12,399 nucleotides of DNA from Mariprofundus sp. Lineage in GTDB: Bacteria > Pseudomonadota > Zetaproteobacteria > Mariprofundales > Mariprofundaceae. Shown here in pieces: positions 6,894-12,399 of this stretch (the first letter of the stretch is position 1; every line of letters begins with the position of its first letter). The translations under genes were made by a program, and so were the position numbers. The DNA lies in NCBI GenBank assembly GCA_030951095.1, contig JAUZQI010000116.1:1-12399 (forward strand), read 5' to 3'. The notes beneath the pieces are model-generated. The model worked only from the letters and a program-made list of their open reading frames with translations, was not told where the DNA came from and made no database searches.

Positions 6894-7875
6894 CCATGCC
6901 CAATGCGGCGCGCACCTTAGCTTCCACTTCAGCCAGCATGTCCGGATTGTCTTTCAAAAATTTGATGGCGTTGTCACGGCCCTGGCCAATTTTCTCGTTA
7001 TCCTTGGCATACCATGCGCCGCTCTTGTTCACGAAACCGTATTTCACACCCATATCCAGCACTTCGCCAGCATGCGATATGCCCTCGCCATACATAATCG
7101 AAAAGTTCGCCTGCTTGAACGGCGGTGCCATTTTATTCTTGACCACTTTCACGCGGGTATCATTACCCAGCACTTCATCGCCCTTCTTGATGGCTCCGAT
7201 ACGGCGGATATCCAAACGTACAGAGGCATAGAATTTCAAGGCATTACCGCCGGTCGTTGTTTCCGGATTACCGAACATCACACCGATTTTCATGCGAATC
7301 TGATTGATAAATACAACCGTCGTTTTGGAACGGGAAATCGAACCGGTCAATTTGCGCAGCGCCTGGCTCATCAGCCGCGCATGCAGACCCATGTGCGAAT
7401 CGCCCATATCGCCTTCGAGTTCCGCTTTCGGCGTCAGTGCCGCCACCGAATCCACCACGATAATATCAACCGCACCGGAACGGGTCAGCATATCGACCAC
7501 TTCCAACGCCTGCTCGCCGGAGTCAGGCTGGCTGACTAGCAGATTTTCAATATCTACACCCAGATGCCCGGCATAAATCGGATCAAGCGCATGCTCGGCA
7601 TCCACAAATGCCGCCTGCCCGCCCAGTTTCTGAGCCTCTGCAATCGCATGCAGCGCCAGAGTGGTTTTACCGGAAGATTCCGGCCCGTAAATCTCGATCA
7701 CGCGACCACGCGGATAACCGCCGACGCCGAGCGCTGCATCCAGCGCTAGCGAACCGCTGGGAATCACATCCACTACCACCTTGCCCTGGTCTCCCAAACG
7801 CATCACTGTGCCTTGGCCGAACTGGCGTTCAATCTGACTTAAAGCTGTTTCCAGCGCTTTGGATTTATCTGACAT
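6868..7875 (-). CDS. recA: Recombinase RecA
   Basis: A complete 335-residue RecA (E. coli 353), which forms ATP-dependent filaments on single-stranded DNA, drives strand exchange and triggers LexA cleavage. Seen: an N-terminal helix ([20 protein letters not shown]); Walker A GPESSGKT (64-71); Walker [14 protein letters not shown]-binding loop 2 in [28 protein letters not shown]; and a C-terminal domain ending in a short acidic tail (EAETAE). The start at 7875 is favoured: AGGGG lies at good spacing and the family begins MSD; an in-frame ATG at 7887 would contain that ribosome site. recX overlaps the 3' end. The upstream 127 bp, before thpR, hold a tandem octamer and a TA-repeat tract instead of an obvious gammaproteobacterial LexA box. 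Confidence 0.98.
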   Translation of the reverse strand: MSDKSKALETALSQIERQFGQGTVMRLGDQGKVVVDVIPSGSLALDAALGVGGYPRGRVIEIYGPESSGKTTLALHAIAEAQKLGGQAAFVDAEHALDPIYAGHLGVDIENLLVSQPDSGEQALEVVDMLTRSGAVDIIVVDSVAALTPKAELEGDMGDSHMGLHARLMSQALRKLTGSISRSKTTVVFINQIRMKIGVMFGNPETTTGGNALKFYASVRLDIRRIGAIKKGDEVLGNDTRVKVVKNKMAPPFKQANFSIMYGEGISHAGEVLDMGVKYGFVNKSGAWYAKDNEKIGQGRDNAIKFLKDNPDMLAEVEAKVRAALGMGAEAETAE

Positions 7876-7895
7876 AAGTCCCCTCATCCCTGTTT

Positions 7896-7934
7896 ATACG
7901 CATGGATACGCATCAGGAGTTAATATATATATAT
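7896..7934 (-). promoter_or_regulatory. recA upstream region: tandem ATACGCAT octamers and a TA tract
   Basis: ATACGCAT occurs twice (7896-7903, 7906-7913), spaced exactly 10 bp, so both copies face the same side of the helix. Next to it is an alternating TA run (about 7921-7934). A -10-like TATAAA on the minus strand overlaps the first octamer copy. No CTGT-N8-ACAG LexA box is found, although a half-site ACAG (7889-7892, minus strand) is present. The octamers are a candidate operator; the promoter position is uncertain. Confidence 0.4.
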
Positions 7935-8002
7935 CGCAAAAACAACCTTTGGCCTTTTTACGCCACACCTGACGGTGCAATGATGGCTTTGATATAAAAC
8001 CA

Positions 8003-8572
8003 TCAAAAATAAAATGTTTCCAGTCGCCGATATTGCGGCCCTTCCGGTCGAAGGATGGACTGAAACAGGCTTAAACGGTCTGCGCACCAGTAAATTTCCG
8101 GCACTGGCGGAATCATTTGCACCATACCCGCATCCAGACCTTTTGGATATGTTCTGGCTCGAGCCATGGTAATGTGCCCACGAAATGCAGCCTCTCTGGC
8201 GGTGCGTTTGCGAACGGTAGCATGCCCCGCCCGCCTGCAACAATGGGCAAGATGCTTTAATGATTTGCCACCATCAATATCCTCAACACCAGCCCAGAAA
8301 ACACGCGGACGCAATGGCTTGGGAAACACGCCGAAACCACCTGTACAGAGATGAATGAATTGAATATTTTCAACACAGGCGGTCAACTGTTCAGGCAGAC
8401 TATCAGCATCATCAGCCCCAACATCACCGTAAAAGGCTAGCGTCAAATGCCACAGGTGAGCAGGCACAGGCCGCCAATCGGACTGTTTTAGATATTCTGT
8501 AGCCTCCAACCACCAGTCAGATAATGCTTCAATGGCATCCTCGGGAAGCTCCACAGCAGCAAATAAACGCAT
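8003..8572 (-). CDS. thpR: RNA 2',3'-cyclic phosphodiesterase (LigT/ThpR family)
   Basis: A 189-residue two-histidine (2H) phosphoesterase that hydrolyses 2',3'-cyclic phosphate RNA ends and can make 2'-5' RNA links in vitro. Both catalytic HxT motifs are present: HLT at residues 42-44 (WHLTLAFYGDV) and HIT at 133-135 (FRGHITMARAR). The start MRLFAAVELP is the normal family N-terminus, and length is typical (about 175-190). The Shine-Dalgarno is poor. It lies 127 bp upstream of recA on the same strand without a convincing terminator between, so part of recA transcription could come from here. It is divergent from the aminotransferase gene. A 107-residue frame inside it on the same strand is a shadow. 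Confidence 0.93.
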   Translation of the reverse strand: MRLFAAVELPEDAIEALSDWWLEATEYLKQSDWRPVPAHLWHLTLAFYGDVGADDADSLPEQLTACVENIQFIHLCTGGFGVFPKPLRPRVFWAGVEDIDGGKSLKHLAHCCRRAGHATVRKRTAREAAFRGHITMARARTYPKGLDAGMVQMIPPVPEIYWCADRLSLFQSILRPEGPQYRRLETFYF

Positions 8573-8825
8573 GCGAACATAATAATACTAAAGCGGAAAA
8601 ATACGAAGAAGCGAAATCCCTCAACCATCATCAATAATCACAACTAAAATCGTCGTTTTATTTATGACAACTAACCGGTCGATCACCCCTCCTGCTATGC
8701 AATCCATTTATAGACTGCACAGCAATATCGAATCAATACAATTTTCCTGGTAACAAATAGGCTGTTCGCGACGAATTAGCGACAAATAGACTTGAGCATT
8801 CTTTCCTGCATGGCAGGATTATGTC
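8573..8825. other. Divergent intergenic region between thpR and the aminotransferase gene
   Basis: This 253-bp AT-rich spacer must hold promoters for both divergent genes. I see no confident -35/-10 pair. Noted: TAAAA-TCGTCG-TTTTA around 8646-8661, two copies of ACAAATAG near 8753-8760 and 8781-8789, and a near-repeat GCGACGAATTA/GCGACAAATAG. No open frame here looks coding. Confidence 0.4.
8804..8818 (+). promoter_or_regulatory. Small hairpin covering the aminotransferase ribosome binding site
   Basis: TCCTGC-ATG-GCAGGA is a perfect 6-bp stem with a 3-base loop. Its 3' arm contains the AGGA (8815-8818) that is the only Shine-Dalgarno for ATG 8826. If folded in the mRNA it would mask the ribosome site. 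A 3-codon frame (ATG TCA TGA, 8821-8829) also overlaps the start codon. Either could tune translation, or both could be chance. Confidence 0.35.
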
Positions 8826-10028
8826 ATGAATAGATTATCGAATCGCGTCCAACAAATCAAACCATCGGCCACACTGGCCATCACCGCCAAGGCGGCAGAA
8901 ATGCGAGCGGCCGGTAAAAGCATCATTTCACTTTCGGTTGGCGAACCGGACTTTGAAACACCCAAAGCCGCTCGCCAGGCAGGCATTGAGGCCATCAATA
9001 CCGGTTTTACCCGTTATACGGCTGTCGCCGGCATTCCGGCACTGCGTCAGGTAATTGCTGAAAAATTCAAGCAGGATAATGATCTGGATTACAGTGCAAA
9101 TGACATACTTGTCTCCACCGGGGGCAAACAGTGCATCTATAACCTGCTGATGGCTGTGATAAACCCGGGCGAAAAAGCCATTATTCCCGCCCCCTACTGG
9201 GTCTCCTATCCTGATATGGTTAAACTGGCGGAAGGAACACCTGTAATTGTGCCTACCACCTCTGAAGCAGATTTTAAAATCACGGCGGCACAACTGGATG
9301 ACTTGTTATGTCCCCGTTGCAAAGTGCTGTTTCTTAATTCGCCTTCCAACCCGACCGGCATGGTCTATTCGGCTGAAGAGTTGAAAGCGATTGGAAATGT
9401 TGTACGTAAACATCCGGGCTTGCTTGTCGCCACGGATGATATGTACGAGAAAATCCTCTTTGACGGCAAAACATTTGCAACCTTTGCACAGGTAAATCCC
9501 GACCTGAAGGATCAAACAATCACCTTCAATGGCGTCTCCAAAGCCTTCTGTATGACCGGATGGCGTATCGGGTTTTGTGCAGGCCCCTCCGTAATTATCA
9601 AGGCGATGACCAAAATTCAGGGACAGAGTACGTCCAACCCCAATGCCATTGCCCAGAAAGCAGCACTGGCAGCACTTACCGGCCCGACTGACGAACTGGA
9701 AGAGATGGTAGCCACCTACGAAACCCGTCGCGGTTGGCTGGTGGATGCCATCAACGCTATCCCCGGCATGCACGCCATCATGCCCGGTGGTGCATTTTAC
9801 GTTTTCCCTTCTGTTGCAAACTGGATCGGAAAAACCACGCCCTCCGGCATTGAACTAACGGATGATGTGGTCATCTGCGAATGGTTACTGGAAGAAACCG
9901 GCGTTGCACTCGTACCCGGAACTGCTTTTGGCTCTCCCGGGCATGTCCGATTCTCCTATGCGGTCAGTCAGGATACTCTGGAAGATGCGGTAGGCCGAAT
10001 CGCCAAAGCTGCTGCCAGTCTGGCCTGA
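8826..10028 (+). CDS. aspC: Class I aminotransferase, aspartate (possibly prephenate) type
   Basis: A complete 400-residue PLP-dependent fold-type I aminotransferase of the AspAT Ib group, likely transferring the amino group between aspartate and 2-oxoglutarate; several Ib members also make arogenate from prephenate. Visible: an N-terminal substrate-closing segment SLSVGEPDFETP (36-47); Tyr in GFTRYT (64); N175 in SNPTG; D204/D205 and Y207 (ATDDMYEKI) near the pyridine ring; Schiff-base K239 in NGVSKAFCMTGWRIG, with R247 for the phosphate; and R375 (GHVRFSYA) for the substrate carboxylate. Length is normal. An AGGA 7 bases upstream sets the start. It stands alone on the plus strand, with no clear terminator downstream. 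The symbol is provisional because Ib enzymes go by several names. Confidence 0.9.
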   Translation: MNRLSNRVQQIKPSATLAITAKAAEMRAAGKSIISLSVGEPDFETPKAARQAGIEAINTGFTRYTAVAGIPALRQVIAEKFKQDNDLDYSANDILVSTGGKQCIYNLLMAVINPGEKAIIPAPYWVSYPDMVKLAEGTPVIVPTTSEADFKITAAQLDDLLCPRCKVLFLNSPSNPTGMVYSAEELKAIGNVVRKHPGLLVATDDMYEKILFDGKTFATFAQVNPDLKDQTITFNGVSKAFCMTGWRIGFCAGPSVIIKAMTKIQGQSTSNPNAIAQKAALAALTGPTDELEEMVATYETRRGWLVDAINAIPGMHAIMPGGAFYVFPSVANWIGKTTPSGIELTDDVVICEWLLEETGVALVPGTAFGSPGHVRFSYAVSQDTLEDAVGRIAKAAASLA

Positions 10029-10098
10029 TCAAAAAAAATCTGTCGGACTTATGAAAAATCTATTGCGCGGCATTGCCGCTTGCTCCAGCTCATTTCAA

Positions 10099-10314
10099 TT
10101 ACCCTGAGCCCGGCAGACTCCTGCCTACATTATCCATATATGCTGCCGGTACATCGGCCAGTGCGAAAATATATACCCAGAAACAGGACTCCCGGGGGAA
10201 ATAACAACTTTCTTTCCTGTATTGAACCAGCAGCCCCTGTCGGAATTGGCTGACTTTCAAGGAAACACTGCCGGTAAAACTGTCTGCGATTCTTTTTGCT
10301 CGTTCAATATTCAT
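10099..10314 (-). CDS. Small hypothetical protein, 71 residues
   Basis: I do not recognise this frame. It is supported as a gene mainly by a good GAGG ribosome site 6 bases before ATG 10312-10314 and by its place 81 bp downstream of the glycine-zipper gene on the same strand. The product (MNIERAKRIADSFTGSVSL...) has an amphipathic start, two Cys (ESCYFPRESCFW), several aromatic residues, and no signal peptide or clear membrane segment. It is convergent with the aminotransferase gene, 70 bp from its stop. It could be a real small cytoplasmic protein or a chance frame. Confidence 0.5.
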   Translation of the reverse strand: MNIERAKRIADSFTGSVSLKVSQFRQGLLVQYRKESCYFPRESCFWVYIFALADVPAAYMDNVGRSLPGSG

Positions 10315-10395
10315 GATGCACCTCGCTCATTCAGTTGGTGATGCCCATCTTCTGGTGTAGCAAGGCAGTAGCCCCCACCGCATCCGAAGGAATGG

Positions 10396-10941
10396 TTAAT
10401 CAGCCCATGCGTAGTTCCTGCGCTGATTTCCATATTGATGGCGACCATGATTTTCAAGGTACTCACGGCGTTCATGTGCCTCACGAGCTTCATGCGCCGC
10501 ATGGCCAGAATACCTTCCATTAATATAGCTACGGTTATAATAGCCGTAACCATGTTTGCGATAATGCCTGTACACGCCACTGTGGTTATATCCATAACCG
10601 TTGCGATTCATACGGACATGCCTGCGATGATACCTTTCGAGCATTTCGTGCTCTCTATGTTCTTCATATGCCTGCCTGACTTTATAAGCAGGTTCCGGAT
10701 AATACGTTTGTCTGTAAGATACAGGTTCGTCGCGCGCGTCACTCAAAATCGCGCCGGCAATAGCTCCAAACATCGCACCGATGGCTGCTCCTTCAACAGT
10801 CTCATTGCTCCGGGAGCCGATGATTGCTCCGGCTGTCGCCCCCACAGCAGCACCAGTCAGCACGCCTCTCTCTTGTGGTCCTGCATAAGCTGACGCGGTT
10901 GTAAATGTAAGGAAGATCAATCCCAATAACATTTTTTTCAT
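10396..10941 (-). CDS. Secreted glycine-zipper protein with His/Tyr/Arg-rich tail
   Basis: A 181-residue exported protein of unknown function. A clear Sec signal peptide (MKKMLLGLIFLTFTTASAYA, likely cut after A20) is followed by a glycine-zipper segment (about 26-66: GVLTGAAVGATAGAIIGS, then GAAIGAMFGAIAGAIL). This GxxxG-rich pattern is known from outer-membrane and periplasmic proteins such as SlyB/Pcp-like and YMGG families, where it packs helices in or on membranes. The rest (about 75-181) is unusual: low complexity, rich in His, Tyr, Arg, Asn and Gly (HRRHVRMNRNGYGYNHS, HAAHEAREAHERREY), possibly metal- or surface-binding. There is no lipobox cysteine, so it is not a lipoprotein. The start is fixed by a near-perfect AAGGAGG 5 bases before ATG 10941; the frame extends 12 codons upstream without support. 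Envelope location is inference. Confidence 0.85.
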   Translation of the reverse strand: MKKMLLGLIFLTFTTASAYAGPQERGVLTGAAVGATAGAIIGSRSNETVEGAAIGAMFGAIAGAILSDARDEPVSYRQTYYPEPAYKVRQAYEEHREHEMLERYHRRHVRMNRNGYGYNHSGVYRHYRKHGYGYYNRSYINGRYSGHAAHEAREAHERREYLENHGRHQYGNQRRNYAWAD

Positions 10942-11012
10942 ACATGCCTCCTTTTCAATGGCTGAGGACAGTATCAAATACGTCGTTTTTTAAATAAAGT
11001 GGATATTATCAA

Positions 11013-11222
11013 CTATTCAGGGGAAATATCGCCCGCCTGCGTTATCATTTCCATGATTTCACTTAGGAAAGTGCTGATTAAACCAGCTTTAATCAGCGCT
11101 TCCCTAGGGGATATGTTGATCAATTCGTTATTTTGTTCGCTTCTTTGTCGGCCAACACGAAATGAATCCAAAGTGGACAGCAAATTCTCCTTCATTTGCC
11201 GTTTTTCTTTATTATCCCTCAA
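11013..11222 (-). CDS. Doubtful small ORF, 60-69 residues, containing a strong hairpin
   Basis: A possible 69-residue product from TTG 11222, or 60 residues from ATG 11195. Neither start has a convincing ribosome site, and I recognise no family (SEQNNELINISPREALIKAG, then LISTFLSEIMEMITQAGDIS). It lies 71 bp upstream of the glycine-zipper gene on the same strand. A 10-13 bp perfect stem runs through the middle of it, which argues that the sequence may be selected for RNA or DNA structure, not coding. A plus-strand frame covers the same bases and is equally unsupported. Treat it as possible only. Confidence 0.25.
   Translation of the reverse strand: MRDNKEKRQMKENLLSTLDSFRVGRQRSEQNNELINISPREALIKAGLISTFLSEIMEMITQAGDISPE
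11070..11100. repeat. Strong hairpin (13-bp stem, 5-base loop)
   Basis: GCTGATTAAA (11073-11082) and TTTAATCAGC (11088-11097) are perfect inverted repeats around CCAGC; three more outer pairs (one G-U) extend the stem to 11070-11100. No U-run follows on either strand. It is too long and perfect to be dismissed easily, but no gene it could terminate is evident except the doubtful small ORF it lies in. Confidence 0.6.
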
Positions 11223-11400
11223 GTAGCTAAACTTCTTCGCAACATATAGATGTTGGCCAAGTCACGATTCCTCATACGCTGCTTCCCGATACTACTTAGC
11301 ATGCGATCAGACTCGATTGATTTAAGTTGATGAAACCAAGCTTACCGGTGCAAAATGTGGGCAATTCACAAACCAGGACTTCACAAATGTGCCGGAAAGA
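11223..11400. other. Non-coding stretch between the small ORF and the serC terminator
   Basis: About 180 bp without a supportable gene, clear promoter or repeat. Only short frames without ribosome sites occur. It could hold a promoter for the minus-strand genes to the left, but I cannot place one. Confidence 0.4.
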
Positions 11401-11430
11401 TAAAGCCCCCTGCTTTCGCAGAGGGCTTTA
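11401..11430 (-). terminator. Rho-independent terminator of serC
   Basis: TAAAGCCCCCTGC (11401-11413) and GCAGAGGGCTTTA (11418-11430) form a 13-bp stem with one mismatch and a 4-base loop. Read on the minus strand the stem is followed by a T-rich TTTATCTTT. It begins 35 bases after the serC stop codon, the expected place. The A/T-rich outer stem would let it work in both directions. Confidence 0.85.
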
Positions 11431-11465
11431 TGTGATGGAGCATCTTTGCTTGTTTCCAACGACTG

Positions 11466-12399
11466 TTACCCTTGTTTTCTTTCAAATTCCTGCATATAGG
11501 CAACCAGTGCATCCACCCCTTCTTCCGGCATGGCGTTGTAGATGCTGGCACGCATGCCGCCGACGGAACGATGCCCCTTCAGGGTCAGCAGCCCGCGTTC
11601 TGCAGCACCTATGAGGAAATCGGCATCCAGATCGGAGCTGACCAGCGTGAATGGCACGTTCATCCAGGAACGACCATTCTTGGCCACGGGGCTAGCGTAA
11701 AAATCACTACTATCGATGGTTGCATAGAGTTTGTCGGCCTTGCGTTTATTGACCGCAGCCATCGCCTCAAGTCCGCCCTGCTCCTTGATCCAGGCGAAAA
11801 CCAGCCCCGCCACATACCAGCTGTAGGTTGGTGGCGTGTTGTACATCGAACCATTGGCCGACTGGGTTTCATAGTTGAACACGGTGGGCGTACTGTCTGC
11901 GGCTTTACCCAGCAAATCTTCACGGATAATCACAATGGCCAGACCTGCAGGCCCGATATTCTTCTGCGCACCGGCATAGATCATAGCGAATTTGGACACA
12001 TCAAGCGGACGCGAAAGAATAGCGGAAGACATGTCGGCGATCAAAGGCACGCCATTGGTCTCCGGGATATAATCAAACTCAACGACACCGATGGTCTCGT
12101 TCGGCGTATAGTGCACATAGGCTGCATCCGGATTCAGTTTCAGCTCTGCCTGCGTCGGTACAGTCGTGAATCCATCGCCCGAGGTGTCGGCGGCAATATT
12201 CACAGTGCCGTGGCGCTTAGCCTCGGCAATCGCCTTCTTCGACCACATGCCGGTATTGATGTAATCCGCGCTCTGTTTATCGCCCAGCAGATTCAGCGGA
12301 ATCATGGCGAACTGTGCAGAGGCACCACCCTGCAGAAAGAGCACCTTGTAGTTATCAGGGATCGACATCACCTCGCGCAGATCTTTCTCCGCTTTGGCC
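11466..12399 (-). CDS. serC: Phosphoserine aminotransferase (N-terminus beyond window)
   Basis: Partial gene; about 310 C-terminal residues are visible of an expected 360, and the frame is open to the right edge. SerC converts 3-phosphohydroxypyruvate plus glutamate to phosphoserine, and also acts in pyridoxal phosphate synthesis. Visible: LREVMSIPDNYKVLFLQGGA with ASAQFAMIPLNLL (PLP phosphate region); IADMSSAILSRPLD with the cofactor Asp; the Schiff-base Lys in YAGAQKNIGPAGL; NTPPTYSWYVAGLVFAWIKE; and the C-terminal substrate segment GHRSVGGMRASIYNAMPEEG. All family-specific motifs in this part are intact. A clear intrinsic terminator follows, so transcription is not expected to continue into the glycine-zipper gene. 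Any GTG/ATG near 12371 is internal and not the true start. Confidence 0.96.
   Translation of the reverse strand, partial: AKAEKDLREVMSIPDNYKVLFLQGGASAQFAMIPLNLLGDKQSADYINTGMWSKKAIAEAKRHGTVNIAADTSGDGFTTVPTQAELKLNPDAAYVHYTPNETIGVVEFDYIPETNGVPLIADMSSAILSRPLDVSKFAMIYAGAQKNIGPAGLAIVIIREDLLGKAADSTPTVFNYETQSANGSMYNTPPTYSWYVAGLVFAWIKEQGGLEAMAAVNKRKADKLYATIDSSDFYASPVAKNGRSWMNVPFTLVSSDLDADFLIGAAERGLLTLKGHRSVGGMRASIYNAMPEEGVDALVAYMQEFERKQG

Noticed and set aside
7876..7887. Alternative upstream recA start (ATG 7887)
   Set aside because: It would place the evident AGGGG ribosome site inside the coding sequence; family alignment begins at MSDK.
7920..8243. 107-codon minus-strand frame between recA and thpR
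   Set aside because: Mostly an out-of-frame reading of thpR with no domain or ribosome site.
9306..9773. Minus-strand 155-codon frame in the aminotransferase
   Set aside because: Antisense shadow of a gene with intact PLP-binding residues.
10065..10079. GCGGC-ATT-GCCGC as an aminotransferase terminator
   Set aside because: Only a 5-bp stem and no U-run after it on the plus strand; recorded as chance.
10311..10595. 94-codon minus-strand frame overlapping the 3' part of the glycine-zipper gene
   Set aside because: Out-of-frame reading of the His/Tyr-rich tail; no ribosome site. The zipper gene has a signal peptide and a strong Shine-Dalgarno.
1..12399. CRISPR array, tRNA or rRNA genes
   Set aside because: No regularly spaced direct repeats, cloverleaf sequences or conserved rRNA segments were seen on reading; a covariance-model scan was not possible here.

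Overview
The window is about 12.4 kb of bacterial chromosome of mixed base composition (roughly half G+C by eye). Housekeeping genes are interrupted by accessory modules. The recA-recX-alaS order, the AlaRS, RecA, RmuC and SerC sequences and the REP-like and MITE-like repeats point to a proteobacterium. Gamma- or zetaproteobacterial is my best guess; the species cannot be fixed from sequence alone. No tRNA, rRNA or CRISPR array is visible.

Layout, left to right: rmuC (minus, C-terminal part beyond the left edge); a two-gene minus-strand cassette of an OLD/AAA_21-type ABC ATPase and a small TOPRIM/DUF4276-like protein, joined by a TAATG stop/start overlap; alaS (minus, complete, GTG start); a repeat-rich stretch holding a 160-bp MITE-like element with perfect 18-bp terminal inverted repeats and a 4-bp flanking duplication, then 18 bp later a second, 125-bp long palindrome; a vapBC-type toxin-antitoxin pair (plus); a REP-like hairpin; recX and recA (minus, overlapping); thpR (minus); a class I aspartate-type aminotransferase (plus); a small unknown gene and a secreted glycine-zipper protein (minus); a doubtful small ORF with a strong internal hairpin; a rho-independent terminator; and serC (minus, N-terminus beyond the right edge).

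How the parts fit: recA-recX-alaS is an ancestral neighbourhood. Here recX and alaS are about 1.2 kb apart because vapBC and the two palindromic elements lie between them. A second accessory insertion, the ATPase/TOPRIM pair, lies between alaS and rmuC. A sampled line of it is about 33% G+C against about 58% in a sampled line of alaS, which fits horizontal acquisition. I consider this pair the best candidate in the window for an uncharacterised anti-phage system. It has the architecture of split OLD systems (PARIS AriA/AriB, RloA/RloB, AbiLi/AbiLii), but with a DUF4276-like rather than a DUF4435-like partner. The remaining genes cover DNA repair (RmuC, RecA, RecX), tRNA charging (AlaRS), RNA end processing (ThpR) and amino-acid transamination (AspC-like, SerC).
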